Part shown: one piece after another, positions 8,376-20,386 of the stretch | How positions within the stretch are numbered: position 1 is the first letter of the stretch | How the letters are laid out: every line of letters begins with the position of its first letter | Source: Aquificaceae bacterium | Lineage (GTDB): Bacteria > Aquificota > Aquificia > Aquificales > Aquificaceae | Direction: 5' to 3' | NCBI GenBank assembly: GCA_026981975.1 | Contig: JALSHV010000015.1 | Coordinates: forward strand, 113,889 to 177,888 | Length of the DNA stretch: 64,000 nt | The notes under the pieces: model-generated | What the model was told of the DNA's origin: nothing | The model's database searches: none | The model's input: only the letters and a program-made list of their open reading frames with translations | Position numbers and translations under genes: made by a program

Positions 8376-9021
8376 AAAGATATATCTCTTTACCGTTGTT
8401 TACCTGTCCAGCAGGTATATCTCCACCAGTAATGAGAGTTTCAAGGATTTTTCTCTTCTTATCCCCGAAAGCCAAGAAAGCTATTACCGCGGAGCGGTTT
8501 ATAAAGTTAAGAGTCATACTAATTCTTAAAAGCCCATCGGGAGACTCCGATATGCACGCGTTATCTCCACATGTTCTACATTCAGATTTGGGAAACAAAG
8601 AGGCGGTATGACCGTCTTCCCCTATACCCAGAAGGATAAAGTCAAGTCTTCCTATTTTAGAAAGTTCCCTGTTGAATTCACTACAAGCTTGTTCTGGTGG
8701 TAGTTCCGTTTTGATCCTGTAAATACGGGCTTTTTCCCCTAAGGAATTTCTAATCATACGGTAATTACTTCTTGGATCCTCGGAAGGAACGTATCTCTCA
8801 TCAGAGGGTAGGAAATAACTCTTCTCCCAATAGGGAAAGTGATCTTTCATAATTTCGTAGAGTCCTTTGGGGCTACTACCTCCCGCAAGTCCAGCTGTAA
8901 AAAACCCTTTATTTCCTATTTCCCGACAGGCTACGTCCATTATAAAACGATGGAGTTTTTCAAAAAGAGCGAAACTATCCTTAACGGAGACTATCCTGTA
9001 TTTGTTCAAACAAGAACCCAT
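8356..9021 (-). CDS. pgl: 6-phosphogluconolactonase
   Basis: This enzyme hydrolyses 6-phosphogluconolactone, the second step of the oxidative pentose phosphate pathway. The family motifs AGGSSPKGLYEIM, SDERYVP, SNYRMIRN and LLGIGEDGHTASLFP are all present. The tracked ORF starts at 9069, inside zwf. The ATG at 9021 is preferred because AAGGAGGGA lies about 10 bp upstream and the first residues then match family length. It overlaps the end of zwf by 16 bp and completes the gnd-zwf-pgl operon. A short cysteine-containing insertion (CRTCGDNACIS) is unusual for the family. Confidence 0.92.
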   Translation of the reverse strand: MGSCLNKYRIVSVKDSFALFEKLHRFIMDVACREIGNKGFFTAGLAGGSSPKGLYEIMKDHFPYWEKSYFLPSDERYVPSEDPRSNYRMIRNSLGEKARIYRIKTELPPEQACSEFNRELSKIGRLDFILLGIGEDGHTASLFPKSECRTCGDNACISESPDGLLRISMTLNFINRSAVIAFLAFGDKKRKILETLITGGDIPAGQVNNGKEIYLFTDLLL

Positions 9022-10376
9022 TTTCTTCCGTCCCTCCTTATAAAGTCCTCCGCTTCCCTCGGACCCCAAGTGTAGGGTTTATAAAGAGGTATATCTTCCT
9101 CTGCTTTCCATCTGTTTATTATAGATTGCACTATTTCCCAAGCCAGCTCCGATTCGTCTTCCCTTATAAAAAGGGTTTGATCTCCGTCTATTATATCTTC
9201 TAAAAGAGTTTCATAAGCTTCAGGGGGTTCTTGACCAAAATGCTTAGATAGATCTATTTCCATTGAACTTTCTATGGTGCAGGCTAAAAAGCCTGTAGGA
9301 GGCATCATTTGGAATCTGAAAACAACCTTAGTGCTGGGAGCTATTTCAAAGATAAGCTTATTTTGATCCGGCATACAACCGAGTATTTTTCCGAAGTTCC
9401 CCGGTATTTCTTTGAAAACCACAACCGCTTCCGTTTTCTTTTCTTTTAGTTTCTTTCCCGTCCTTAGATAAAAGGGAACTCCTTCCCACCGGAAGTTTTC
9501 TATATAAAGTTTAACAGCAGCGTAAGTTTCTGTATTGGAATCCCTTCCTAATTCATGGGTGTATCCGCTATACTGCCCCCTTACTGCGTAAGTATCCACC
9601 TCTTCTTCCTTAAAACGTCTGATAGAAGCTAATACCTTTACTTTTTCATCTCTTATTCTCTCAGCGGACATAACAGCCGGTGGTTCCATTGCTAAAAAGG
9701 CTAAAATTTGCAGTAAATGATTCTGTATCATATCCCTCAAAGCACCTATTCTGTCGTAGTAGCTGGCTCTGCCTTCAAGTCCTAAGGTTTCCGTTGCGGA
9801 AATTTGGATATTATCTATGAAGTTCTTGTTCCATATTCCTTCAAATATATAGTTGGAGAATCTGATAGAAAGTATATTCTGAATAGGAACTTTTCCAAGG
9901 AAGTGGTCTATTCTGTAAATTTCTCTCTCTGTAAAGTATCTTTTAAGTTGAAAGTTCAAACTCTTAGCAGAGTGCAGATCAAAACCGAAGGGTTTTTCTA
10001 TGACTATTTTTCTAGGATTGGAGAACTTTCTCAATAAAGAACCCGTGTGGATAATGGTTGGTTCAAAAAGAGAAGGAGGCAGTGCCAGATAGAATATAAG
10101 CTCCGTGTTTGGTAAGTTTTCTATTTCTTTTTTCAGAAGTTCGTAGTTTTTTTTATCGGTTACATCAAAGTTTATAAACTTAAAGAGTTTACCAAAATCC
10201 GAAGAAAACCGACTTGTATAACCTTCCAGCTTATCGGCATCTCTGCCTAATGCACAGACTAATCTCAAGTTTTTTATTTTCCCCTTTTTGTAGAGATTTT
10301 CTAAAATCGGGTAGAGTTTACGCCTTGCAAGATCTCCTGTTCCGCCGAATATAAAAAAAGCCAACTCTTTTTTCAT
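9006..10376 (-). CDS. zwf: Glucose-6-phosphate 1-dehydrogenase
   Basis: It oxidises glucose 6-phosphate to the lactone with NAD(P)+. The N-terminal Rossmann motif is FGGTGDLARRKLYP. The substrate site IDHFLGK appears in the middle, and the C-terminus has the PYTWGPREAEDF ending common to the family. The length (456) is close to normal, slightly short. Its ATG overlaps the stop of gnd by 4 bp, and its 3' end contains the ribosome binding site of pgl, so the three genes are tightly coupled. In an autotroph this operon probably supplies NADPH or pentoses from stored sugar phosphate; that part is inference. Confidence 0.96.
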   Translation of the reverse strand: MKKELAFFIFGGTGDLARRKLYPILENLYKKGKIKNLRLVCALGRDADKLEGYTSRFSSDFGKLFKFINFDVTDKKNYELLKKEIENLPNTELIFYLALPPSLFEPTIIHTGSLLRKFSNPRKIVIEKPFGFDLHSAKSLNFQLKRYFTEREIYRIDHFLGKVPIQNILSIRFSNYIFEGIWNKNFIDNIQISATETLGLEGRASYYDRIGALRDMIQNHLLQILAFLAMEPPAVMSAERIRDEKVKVLASIRRFKEEEVDTYAVRGQYSGYTHELGRDSNTETYAAVKLYIENFRWEGVPFYLRTGKKLKEKKTEAVVVFKEIPGNFGKILGCMPDQNKLIFEIAPSTKVVFRFQMMPPTGFLACTIESSMEIDLSKHFGQEPPEAYETLLEDIIDGDQTLFIREDESELAWEIVQSIINRWKAEEDIPLYKPYTWGPREAEDFIRRDGRKWVLV

Positions 10377-11278
10377 TTTTCCTTCCTCTTTACAGTATGA
10401 CCTCCGAATTCAAAACGAAGAGCTGCAAGGAGTTTATCCCGGAAAGAGTTGCTTTGACGTGATCTGAATCTGCCCCATAGAGCATCTGCTATAACCCATA
10501 AAGGAACTCCCGTTCTTACACCTTCTAATACAGTCCATCTACCTTCACCGGAATCTTCTACGTAGGGTTCTATACCTTCAAGACCCTTAAAGTCTTTAAA
10601 GGCTTTGTAAGTTAAATCCATAAGCCAAGACCGTATAACGCTACCCCTTGTGTATATTCTTGCTACTTCTTCAAGATCAAGATCAAAATCACTTTCTTTC
10701 ATGAGTTCAAATCCTTCCGCTATAGCTTGCATCATGCCGTATTCTATTCCGTTGTGAACCATCTTTACAAAGTGTCCACTTCCCGGCTTTCCCACATAAC
10801 CGTAGCCGTCTTCTCCGTAAGCTAAATCTTTGAAGAGGTTTTCCACTTCCAAGAATACTTTCCTTTCCCCCCCTATCATAAGACAGTATCCTTCTTTTTC
10901 ACCCCACACACCTCCGCTTACTCCCACATCAAGGAAGTCAACTCCTCTACTTTTTAATTCTTCATACCTCCTTATAGAATCTCTGAAGTATGAATTTCCA
11001 CCTTCTATAAGGATATCCCCCGATCTTAAAAAGGGTTTAAGAGATTCCAAAGCGTCATCAACTACATTAGCGGGAACCATTATCCATATAAGTCGTTTCC
11101 CTTTAAACCATTTACACAGATCCGCTATTTCGTCAAAAACTTCAATCCCTCCTTCTCTAAGCTTACGGCGGATATCCTCACTCACATCGTAGCCAGCTAC
11201 ACGCCAGCCTTTAGCTTTTAAACGCCTTCCTATTCCAGCCCCCATTCTTCCCAAGCCTACTATTCCTATTTCCCTCAT
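10373..11278 (-). CDS. gnd: 6-phosphogluconate dehydrogenase, decarboxylating, short form
   Basis: It converts 6-phosphogluconate to ribulose 5-phosphate. The Rossmann motif GLGRMGAGIGRRL is at the N-terminus, followed by IEGGNSYFRDS and VGVSGGVWGEKEGYCLMIGG, and by KPGSGHFVKMVHNGIEYGMMQ with the catalytic lysine. At about 300 residues it belongs to the short GntZ/YqeC-type enzymes, which are usually NAD-preferring. The tracked start at 11338 would lie inside alr; the ATG at 11278 (MREIGIVG) begins directly at the first strand and is preferred. It is the first gene of the gnd-zwf-pgl operon, divergent from alr. Confidence 0.93.
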   Translation of the reverse strand: MREIGIVGLGRMGAGIGRRLKAKGWRVAGYDVSEDIRRKLREGGIEVFDEIADLCKWFKGKRLIWIMVPANVVDDALESLKPFLRSGDILIEGGNSYFRDSIRRYEELKSRGVDFLDVGVSGGVWGEKEGYCLMIGGERKVFLEVENLFKDLAYGEDGYGYVGKPGSGHFVKMVHNGIEYGMMQAIAEGFELMKESDFDLDLEEVARIYTRGSVIRSWLMDLTYKAFKDFKGLEGIEPYVEDSGEGRWTVLEGVRTGVPLWVIADALWGRFRSRQSNSFRDKLLAALRFEFGGHTVKRKEK

Positions 11279-11327
11279 ACTAAAATTGTATATTGTGATT
11301 AAAAATCCAGATCTTTCTATTTCCGCT

Positions 11328-12344
11328 GTGAGATCCATTTTAACAATTAACAGCAGTGCTTTAGTGCAGAATGTAACCGAACTGTGTAGATATTCTCAAA
11401 AGAAAATAATAGCGGTGGTAAAGTCAGATGCCTACGGTATAGGTGTTGAGTATATAGCTCCCCTTTTACAGGGTTTACCGCAAGTTGAAGCTTTCGCAGT
11501 TGCTTCAGCAGAAGAAGGAGTTTCTCTCAGGGAAATGGGAATTAAAAAGGAAATCATTATCTTAGGAGGGATTCTCCGGGAGGAAGTTGAAGCTATAAAA
11601 AGCTATAAGCTCACTCCTGTGGTTTCTGATAGAGAACATCTTGAGCTGCTAAAGGGGAAAAACGTAAAATTCCACGTTAAATACGACACAGGAATGGGAA
11701 GATTAGGTTTTACAGAAGATATTTTGATAAGAGATCATCGTATAACGGGAATAATGAGCCATCTTTCAACTCCTGCGGATAGAGAGTTTTCTCTTTATCA
11801 GATTAAAAAATTTGAAAACATAGTGAAAAAATACAAAGGAAGTTTTAAAATTCACATAGAGAGTTCAGCGGGAATAATTTACAAAGTTCCTTACACCACT
11901 CATACACGTATAGGGCTTGCACTTTACGGAGAAAAACCCCTTAGAAATTATCCGATCAATATCAAACCTGTTTTAGAGTTAAAAGCAAGAGTCATTTCCG
12001 TTAAGGAAATACCACCTAAGCACCCTATTTCTTATGGCAGAACCTATACAGCACCTTGCAAAATGCGAATAGGTATAGTAGCTTTTGGTTACGGAGACGG
12101 ACTGATAAAGAGCCTTTCTAACAGAGGATATCTGTTCTTTGAAGGAGAAAAACTACCTATAGTAGGGAATATAACTATGGATATGACCATAGTTGATTTA
12201 AAAAATTCTCCAGTATGCGTAGGAGATTGGATTACAGTAGTAGGACCAGAACAGAGTTTCGGAGATTTAGCTCGTTGTGCTGGAACTATACCTTACGAAA
12301 TAATGTGTAACATATCGCAAAGAGTTAAGAGAAAGATCATTTAA
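11328..12344 (+). CDS. alr: Alanine racemase
   Basis: Alanine racemase supplies D-alanine for peptidoglycan. The PLP-lysine motif AVVKSDAYGIG is near the N-terminus. KYDTGMGRLGF, HIESSAGI, and the catalytic tyrosine region ISYGRTYTA followed by AFGYGDGL and GNITMDMTIVDL are also present. The tracked ORF starts at a TTG (11286) that lies in the divergent promoter region. The GTG at 11328 gives an N-terminus (MRSILTINSSAL) that matches the family, so it is preferred, though no good ribosome binding site supports either start. The 3' end overlaps the convergent cytochrome gene by 8 bp. Confidence 0.88.
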   Translation: MRSILTINSSALVQNVTELCRYSQKKIIAVVKSDAYGIGVEYIAPLLQGLPQVEAFAVASAEEGVSLREMGIKKEIIILGGILREEVEAIKSYKLTPVVSDREHLELLKGKNVKFHVKYDTGMGRLGFTEDILIRDHRITGIMSHLSTPADREFSLYQIKKFENIVKKYKGSFKIHIESSAGIIYKVPYTTHTRIGLALYGEKPLRNYPINIKPVLELKARVISVKEIPPKHPISYGRTYTAPCKMRIGIVAFGYGDGLIKSLSNRGYLFFEGEKLPIVGNITMDMTIVDLKNSPVCVGDWITVVGPEQSFGDLARCAGTIPYEIMCNISQRVKRKII

Positions 12345-12705
12345 GCTTAAGTATCCACTCTGAAATCTTACGGGCTTCTTCCTCTGTTACAGGTTGAGGT
12401 GTCATGGGAATACTTCCCCATTTTCCCATACTTCCTTTTATTATGCTCACCGTGAGTTCCTCTAATGCTCCTCCCTTTTGAGAGTATCTTTTGGCTATGT
12501 CAACAAAGGAAGGACCCACCCTTCTTTTCTCCACATCATGACATGCTAGACAACCTTTTTTATCGGCTATTTTAAAAGCTTCCGCTTTACGGTATTTTTC
12601 AGGTATCTTTTCTTCACCTGTCTTGGCAGCATCTTTCTTCTTAGCTTCACAAGAAGCTACAACCATAGCACTTATGATTAGTAAGATTAACATTGTATTT
12701 CTCAT
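12337..12705 (-). CDS. Class I cytochrome c (c552-like), predicted lipoprotein
   Basis: This is a small periplasmic electron carrier with one heme site, CLACH, followed by VGPSFVDIAKRY, and a methionine ligand region SIPMTPQPVTEEEARKISEWI. The pattern is that of cytochrome c551/c552 proteins. The N-terminal segment ends in VASC, a lipobox-like site followed by a charged linker, so it is probably lipid-anchored. It lies downstream of alaS on the same strand, but about 100 bp away behind an unusual GC-rich structured leader with its own promoter-like TATAAT, which suggests separate control. It could deliver electrons to the CuA enzyme in the window; that is inference. Confidence 0.88.
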   Translation of the reverse strand: MRNTMLILLIISAMVVASCEAKKKDAAKTGEEKIPEKYRKAEAFKIADKKGCLACHDVEKRRVGPSFVDIAKRYSQKGGALEELTVSIIKGSMGKWGSIPMTPQPVTEEEARKISEWILKLK

Positions 12706-12717
12706 TCTCTTTTTAAA

Positions 12718-12798
12718 CCACCGGACACGTATCCGGTGCCGGGCTATTTATACCCCGCCTTGAAAAGCGCCCGAACCCGGCTGGCGGCTTTGGGCGCT
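12718..12798 (-). ncRNA. Candidate structured RNA (leader) upstream of the cytochrome c gene
   Basis: This 80-nt stretch is far more GC-rich than its surroundings. On the minus strand it contains three complementary pairs in the order a-b-c-a'-b'-c': AGCGCCC with GGGCGCT, GGCGG-type b with CCGCC, and GCCGGG with CCCGGC. A perfect hairpin CACCGGA-loop-TCCGGTG (12719-12738) follows just before the cytochrome start. Crossing pairs imply pseudoknots or mutually exclusive folds. A TATAAT box (12805-12810) overlapping the alaS stop would start transcription right at the first stem. I could not match it to a riboswitch, ribozyme, tRNA, 4.5S or 6S family from memory. An RNA is inferred from complementarity alone. 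Confidence 0.45.
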
Positions 12799-12804
12799 AT
12801 TGAG

Positions 12805-15947
<3,143 letters not shown>

Positions 15948-15958
15948 GTTTATTGATT

Positions 15959-16711
15959 ATGCCTTTGCTTTCCGTTAAAAATCTTAGTCTATGGTATGGA
16001 GCTGAAAAAACTCTTCATAATATCACCTTTGATATTGAAGAAGGGGAAATCCTCTGCATAGTGGGAGAATCAGGTTCGGGGAAGTCTTCAATTCTATACG
16101 CTGTAATGGGACTACTTCCTCCTTATACGAAGGTAGAAGGAAACATCTTTTTTAAAGGTATTGATCTTTTAAGTATAGGTGAATCCAAGCGTCGGGAGAT
16201 CAGGGGTAAGGAAATAGGAATGATATTTCAAGAGCCTTCTTCCTATCTTGATCCTTTGTTCACCGTAGGTTCTCAGATTGAAGAAACCTATACAAGCCAT
16301 TTCTCTGATCAAAGATCGGCTAAAGAAAAGGCAATAGAAGCTATGAGAAAAGCCGGTATACCGCGTGCGGAGGAGAAATTCGCAATGTATCCTCACCAAC
16401 TTTCAGGAGGTCTAAAGCAAAGAGTATGTATAGCTGTTTCCGTAGTGTGCGAACCGTCTCTCTTACTTGCTGACGAACCTACAACTGCCTTAGATGTTTC
16501 GGTTCAGAAGAGAATTTTAGGATTGTTTAGAAGATTAAAAGAAGAGGGAAAATCAATAATTTTGGTAACTCACGATTTCGGTGTAGTGGCAGAAGTGGGA
16601 GATAAAGTGATAGTTTTAAAGGAAGGTAGGATAGTAGAAAAAGGGGATATTTTCAAAATTTTTGATAATCCCGTTCACCCTTATACAAAACTGCTTCTTG
16701 AGTCAATTTAA
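15959..16711 (+). CDS. ABC transporter ATP-binding protein, Dpp/Opp type, without partners
   Basis: The Walker A GESGSGKSS, signature LSGGLKQRV and Walker B LLLADEPTTALDVS, plus the C-terminal HPYTKLLLESI typical of DppD/OppD proteins, identify an ATPase of the peptide/nickel uptake family. The ATG at 15959 is preferred over the tracked TTG at 15953. The usual C-terminal oligopeptide extension with cysteines is missing, so it is shorter than DppD. No permease or binding protein gene is adjacent, so its partners must be encoded elsewhere. Confidence 0.87.
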   Translation: MPLLSVKNLSLWYGAEKTLHNITFDIEEGEILCIVGESGSGKSSILYAVMGLLPPYTKVEGNIFFKGIDLLSIGESKRREIRGKEIGMIFQEPSSYLDPLFTVGSQIEETYTSHFSDQRSAKEKAIEAMRKAGIPRAEEKFAMYPHQLSGGLKQRVCIAVSVVCEPSLLLADEPTTALDVSVQKRILGLFRRLKEEGKSIILVTHDFGVVAEVGDKVIVLKEGRIVEKGDIFKIFDNPVHPYTKLLLESI

Positions 16712-16968
16712 GAGAAAAACTTTTTAAAACCTTCCACTATCTTTTCAGGCTTTACTTCATAAGTTCCCTTAACTATCTCCTCTTTTATCTTACGAACCTT
16801 TTGGCTTAAATCTTCATAGTCCGCTTCCAAAGCTTTCCTTGCTGTTTCGGAAATTTCTACTAAGCTTTCTGCTTTCTTCACCTCGGAAACTGTTTCCTTT
16901 TTCTTTACTTTTTTCTCCGTTTGCAAAGCCTGTCCTATAAGCCTGTTTAAATTAACTTTGTCTATCAT
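16708..16968 (-). CDS. flgM: Anti-sigma-28 factor FlgM
   Basis: This 86-residue protein has the FlgM layout: VNLNRLIGQ near the start, VEISETARKALE in the middle, and the conserved end VRKIKEEIVKGTYEVKPEKIVEGF, where the GTY motif helices bind the flagellar sigma factor FliA. FlgM holds sigma-28 inactive until the flagellar hook is complete and FlgM is exported. The gene is alone here, next to a NnrDE gene. flhB, an export gate component, is elsewhere in the window, so a flagellum is expected. The 3' end overlaps the convergent ABC gene by 4 bp. Confidence 0.86.
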   Translation of the reverse strand: MIDKVNLNRLIGQALQTEKKVKKKETVSEVKKAESLVEISETARKALEADYEDLSQKVRKIKEEIVKGTYEVKPEKIVEGFKKFFS

Positions 16969-16989
16969 ATCAGTAAATAGTATCGGATT

Positions 16990-18516
16990 CTACCGCGGAT
17001 TTTCAAGAACAGATTGAATTTTTTTGTAAGCGTGTGGAATACATTCTACAATATCCAAGGCTTTTAAACTTTCCATGTGAGTTTCTTTTTCCGCAATCTC
17101 CCCTGCTATGCCGTGAAGCACAACGCCTAACTTTAAAGCTTTTTCAGGATCAAGACCTTTGCCTAACAGAGCGATCAGTATACCGGAAAGAACATCTCCT
17201 GTTCCTCCCTTTGCCATAGCTGGTGTTCCTCTTGTGGAGAGGTAAACTTTACCTTCGGGAGTTGCTACAGCAGTTCTTGCGGATTTTAAAACCAAGTAGC
17301 AATTGTATTCGGTGGAAAATTCAGAAGCTACATCAAGTTGTTCTGAAGTTACATATTCATGAGATAGCCCGCTTAGGCGAGAAAATTCTCCTACATGAGG
17401 TGTCAAAACCGTGATTCCTTGTCTTTTTTTCAAAAGGGAAAGATCTTTCAAGTCAGCTAAGTTATTTATACCATCTGCATCTATAAGAAGAGGTTTATTC
17501 CAGTTAAGAATAAGTTCTCTTATTATATCTTGTCCTTCTTCATATCTGTCCATTCCCATTCCCACCGCTAATGCGGAAAATTTTTCCTGAAGGGAAAGAA
17601 TTTCCTCTACCGCAAAGTAAGAAAGTCTGCCTCTGCCTTTAAGAGGAATACTCATCTCCTCCACAAGCCTGCTTTCAAATACTGTGTTCAGATCTTGAGG
17701 AATTCCCACACTAACGAGTCCACTTCCTGTTCTGCTTGCAGCAAGAGCTGCCATTATAACAGCTCCTGTCTTTCCTGTGCTTCCTCCTACTATAAGAACA
17801 TGACCTTCCTTTGTTTTGTAAGTATCGGGTTCTCTGCGCGGAACATCTACTTCTTCTATAGTTTCTCTTTTAATAGAATCCGCTAAATAAGAGGGAATTG
17901 ATATGTCTTTTACTACCACTTCCCCACAGAACTTAGCGGAAGGGAAAAGCACGTGACATACCTTTAGAAACTGAAAAGTAACTGTTACCGAAGCTTTTAT
18001 ACAGGGTTCAAAAACCCTGCCCGAATCAGCTGAAAGTCCTGATGGAATATCCACGGAGAGAACAGGTATATCCGTTGAGTTTATTTCTTTTATTATCTGC
18101 ACCGCTTTACCCTTTACAGGAGGTTCAAAGCCCGTGCCGAAGAGAGAATCCACTATAAGGTCGTAGTCTTCCCAAGAAGGATTGTCCCTGAGAGGGTTAA
18201 GTCCTAAATTTTTCAAAATTTCAAGTTGTCTCAAAGCATCTCCTTTCGGGTTTCCTAAGGGAAGGAAGAGATCTACTTGTAAACCCTGTAGGTAAAGCAT
18301 TCTGGCAAGAGCTATTCCGTCACCACCGTTATTACCTTTTCCCGCAACAACAAGCACCCTACGAAGAACGGAAAACTTTTCTTTTACAACTTCCAGCAAC
18401 CCTCTTGCAGCGTTTTCCATTAAAACTAAGGAAGGGATACCTATTTTTTCTACGGTTACCTTATCTAATTGAGCCATTTCTTTGCCTTTTAGAATCTTCA
18501 CTTCAACTTCCCTCAA
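16990..18516 (-). CDS. nnr: Bifunctional NAD(P)HX epimerase and ADP-dependent dehydratase
   Basis: It repairs hydrated NAD(P)H, damage that is frequent at high temperature. The N-terminal YjeF epimerase half (about 1-215) has [21 protein letters not shown] and DSLFGTGF. The C-terminal ribokinase-like dehydratase half (about 220-508) has [27 protein letters not shown] and [15 protein letters not shown]. The start overlaps the stop of the cysteine synthase gene by 4 bp, so it is the third gene of the encapsulin-cysK-nnr unit. Confidence 0.94.
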   Translation of the reverse strand: MREVEVKILKGKEMAQLDKVTVEKIGIPSLVLMENAARGLLEVVKEKFSVLRRVLVVAGKGNNGGDGIALARMLYLQGLQVDLFLPLGNPKGDALRQLEILKNLGLNPLRDNPSWEDYDLIVDSLFGTGFEPPVKGKAVQIIKEINSTDIPVLSVDIPSGLSADSGRVFEPCIKASVTVTFQFLKVCHVLFPSAKFCGEVVVKDISIPSYLADSIKRETIEEVDVPRREPDTYKTKEGHVLIVGGSTGKTGAVIMAALAASRTGSGLVSVGIPQDLNTVFESRLVEEMSIPLKGRGRLSYFAVEEILSLQEKFSALAVGMGMDRYEEGQDIIRELILNWNKPLLIDADGINNLADLKDLSLLKKRQGITVLTPHVGEFSRLSGLSHEYVTSEQLDVASEFSTEYNCYLVLKSARTAVATPEGKVYLSTRGTPAMAKGGTGDVLSGILIALLGKGLDPEKALKLGVVLHGIAGEIAEKETHMESLKALDIVECIPHAYKKIQSVLENPR

Positions 18517-19466
18517 TCAAAAAGAGCGGTAGTAAGGTATCTGTCTCCTCCGTCTGGAAAAACTGTTACAATTACAGCTCTTTCTCCCTTCTCAGAAAGC
18601 TCTTTAGCCAATTGAATACAGGCTTTAAGTGCCGCACCTGAAGACTGTCCCACAAAGATTCCCTCTTCCTTAGCCAGTTTCCTTGCCCATTCGTAAGCAT
18701 CTTCTGTTTCTATAAAAAAGATTCTATCTAAGAAGGTTTCTTCAAATATACCGGGTTTTATGGAACTTTCTATATGTTTCAAGCCTTCTATACCATGAAA
18801 GGGATAAGCAGGTTGCACTCCTATTACACTTATATTCTGGTTATAAGTTTTTAATCTTCTACCAGTTCCCATCACAGTTCCGCCTGTTCCTATTCCCGCT
18901 ACAAAGTGGGTTACCCTACCACCTGTCTGTTCCCATATTTCTACCCCAGTAGAGTAGTAATGAGCTTCCCAATTGGCAGGATTGTTGTATTGATCCAAGT
19001 ATACGTATTTCTCAGGATTCTTAGCTACCAAGTCCTTGACAAATAGGATAGCTCCATCTGTTCCTTCCAAAGGATCTGTAAGGTATATTTTTGCACCGTA
19101 AGCTTTTATTATTCTCTTTCTTTCTTCACTCACATTAGCAGGCATAGCAAGTTCCACAGGCACACCCAGAGCAGCACCTACCATTGCAAGAGCTATACCT
19201 GTATTGCCAGAAGTGGCATCTATAACTGTTTTTCCTTCTTTAATTTTTCCTTCTTCCTGTGCCTTTAGAAACATAGAGAGTGCAGGCCTATCCTTTACAG
19301 AACCACCGGGGTTAAAACTTTCAAGTTTTGCGTATATTTCTATATCCGATGAAATATCAGATGGTAAGACCTTTTCTATACGCAGGAGAGGAGTATTTCC
19401 TATAAGGTTAAGAACAGAGGATCTTGATTTCCTGTAGCCCTCATCGTGTTGTCCTAAGATCCACAT
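18513..19466 (-). CDS. cysK: Cysteine synthase family PLP enzyme
   Basis: The protein belongs to the O-acetylserine sulfhydrylase / cysteine synthase family: [24 protein letters not shown] with the PLP lysine, [10 protein letters not shown], and [13 protein letters not shown] are all clear. It would make cysteine from an activated serine and sulfide, though related CysM and CBS-type enzymes share these motifs. The first 15 residues ([15 protein letters not shown]) are an extension before the usual family start. The gene begins 8 bp after the encapsulin stop, so both are almost certainly co-transcribed, which raises the question of whether it is encapsulated. No C-terminal encapsulin-targeting peptide is visible. 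Confidence 0.92.
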   Translation of the reverse strand: MWILGQHDEGYRKSRSSVLNLIGNTPLLRIEKVLPSDISSDIEIYAKLESFNPGGSVKDRPALSMFLKAQEEGKIKEGKTVIDATSGNTGIALAMVGAALGVPVELAMPANVSEERKRIIKAYGAKIYLTDPLEGTDGAILFVKDLVAKNPEKYVYLDQYNNPANWEAHYYSTGVEIWEQTGGRVTHFVAGIGTGGTVMGTGRRLKTYNQNISVIGVQPAYPFHGIEGLKHIESSIKPGIFEETFLDRIFFIETEDAYEWARKLAKEEGIFVGQSSGAALKACIQLAKELSEKGERAVIVTVFPDGGDRYLTTALFD

Positions 19467-19474
19467 TCAGTTTT

Positions 19475-20326
19475 TCACTTACCCTTTCCTATGATAAGAA
19501 TGGAACCGGGTCTTTTTATTCTGAGAGCTATCATTTCCAGCACTCTAAGGACGTGATTCATATTGGCGGATTCCACGTAAGCAACGGAAAAATCCTGAGC
19601 AACTACTAAATCAAAATTCTGAGGTCCAGCGGAAACTAAAAGAGCTTTATTATCCGGCATTATAGGTGTTTGGAGGACATCGTTTACCACTTTCTTGATC
19701 TGTTCTATCTCCAACAAACCTGTATTGTCATGCATTCTGTTCAAAAGGAAGTAAAGCTTAGGATTTACCACAAGGTAGTAGTTACCGTAAAATCCCTGCT
19801 CCACTAATTTAGATATGCCTTCTACTACATCACTGAAAGCATTTCCCACACTACTCCAGTCACTCATAGACATGGAATTCACACCTTCCGCGGTAAGGAG
19901 TCCCTCAAGTCCTAAGTTCTTATTACCGAGGAGGATCAGTGTATCCTCTGCTACAGCGGTGGCAATTGCAGCTGCAACCGCATTAGAAGTGTCTATGGGA
20001 ATGTTAAACTGTCTGTAATACTCCAAGTCACGCCATGAAATCACAAAATCTTTGTAAATTGTAGGTATAGGAATGTGTTTGCGGACTCCGGTTCTGACTG
20101 GTTCACAGCTTTCGTATTCCTGTCCAGGCTTTATTTCACAAACGCCGGGTTCCATTCCGTATATTACATCGTAAGATACCATTTGATGACCCGGTCCGAT
20201 AGGACCTACCAAGGGTATAAAGCGTCTGCAAACTAAGGTTTCTCTTGCAGCCTTTATTACAGCTTTGTCTATTTCTTCCCATTCCTGAGCTGTAAAAGGT
20301 GAGTCCTCTCTTCCTAAGAAGTCCAT
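19475..20326 (-). CDS. Family 1 encapsulin shell protein
   Basis: Encapsulins have the HK97 phage capsid fold and form protein nanocompartments. The N-terminus DFLGREDSPFTAQEWEEIDKAVIKAARETL, then RRFIPLVGPIGPG, and the late VVAQDFSVAYVES segment are hallmarks of the linocin/CFP29-type shell protein. The length of 283 residues is slightly above the typical 265-270. A ribosome binding site AGGGGGT precedes the ATG and a TATAAT (20360-20365, minus strand) is upstream. The usual cargo genes (ferritin-like protein, Dyp peroxidase) are absent; the next gene is cysteine synthase. Confidence 0.92.
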   Translation of the reverse strand: MDFLGREDSPFTAQEWEEIDKAVIKAARETLVCRRFIPLVGPIGPGHQMVSYDVIYGMEPGVCEIKPGQEYESCEPVRTGVRKHIPIPTIYKDFVISWRDLEYYRQFNIPIDTSNAVAAAIATAVAEDTLILLGNKNLGLEGLLTAEGVNSMSMSDWSSVGNAFSDVVEGISKLVEQGFYGNYYLVVNPKLYFLLNRMHDNTGLLEIEQIKKVVNDVLQTPIMPDNKALLVSAGPQNFDLVVAQDFSVAYVESANMNHVLRVLEMIALRIKRPGSILIIGKGK

Positions 20327-20359
20327 CTTATACCCCCTTTGTTAGGAAGTTTCCTTTAA

Positions 20360-20365
20360 ATTATA
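20360..20365 (-). promoter_or_regulatory. Probable -10 box of the encapsulin operon
   Basis: TATAAT on the minus strand lies 34 bp before the encapsulin start codon, in the short divergent gap to the ABC gene. No clear -35 box is seen at 17 bp. It would drive encapsulin-cysK-nnr. Confidence 0.4.
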
Positions 20366-20386
20366 TCAGCTGAAGGTAACTACAGT

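Noticed and set aside
12718-12798. tRNA, 4.5S RNA or known riboswitch in the GC-rich block
   Set aside because: No cloverleaf, no CCA end, no GGAAGGAAGCAG-type 4.5S loop, and no consensus of a riboswitch I remember; kept only as an unassigned structured RNA.
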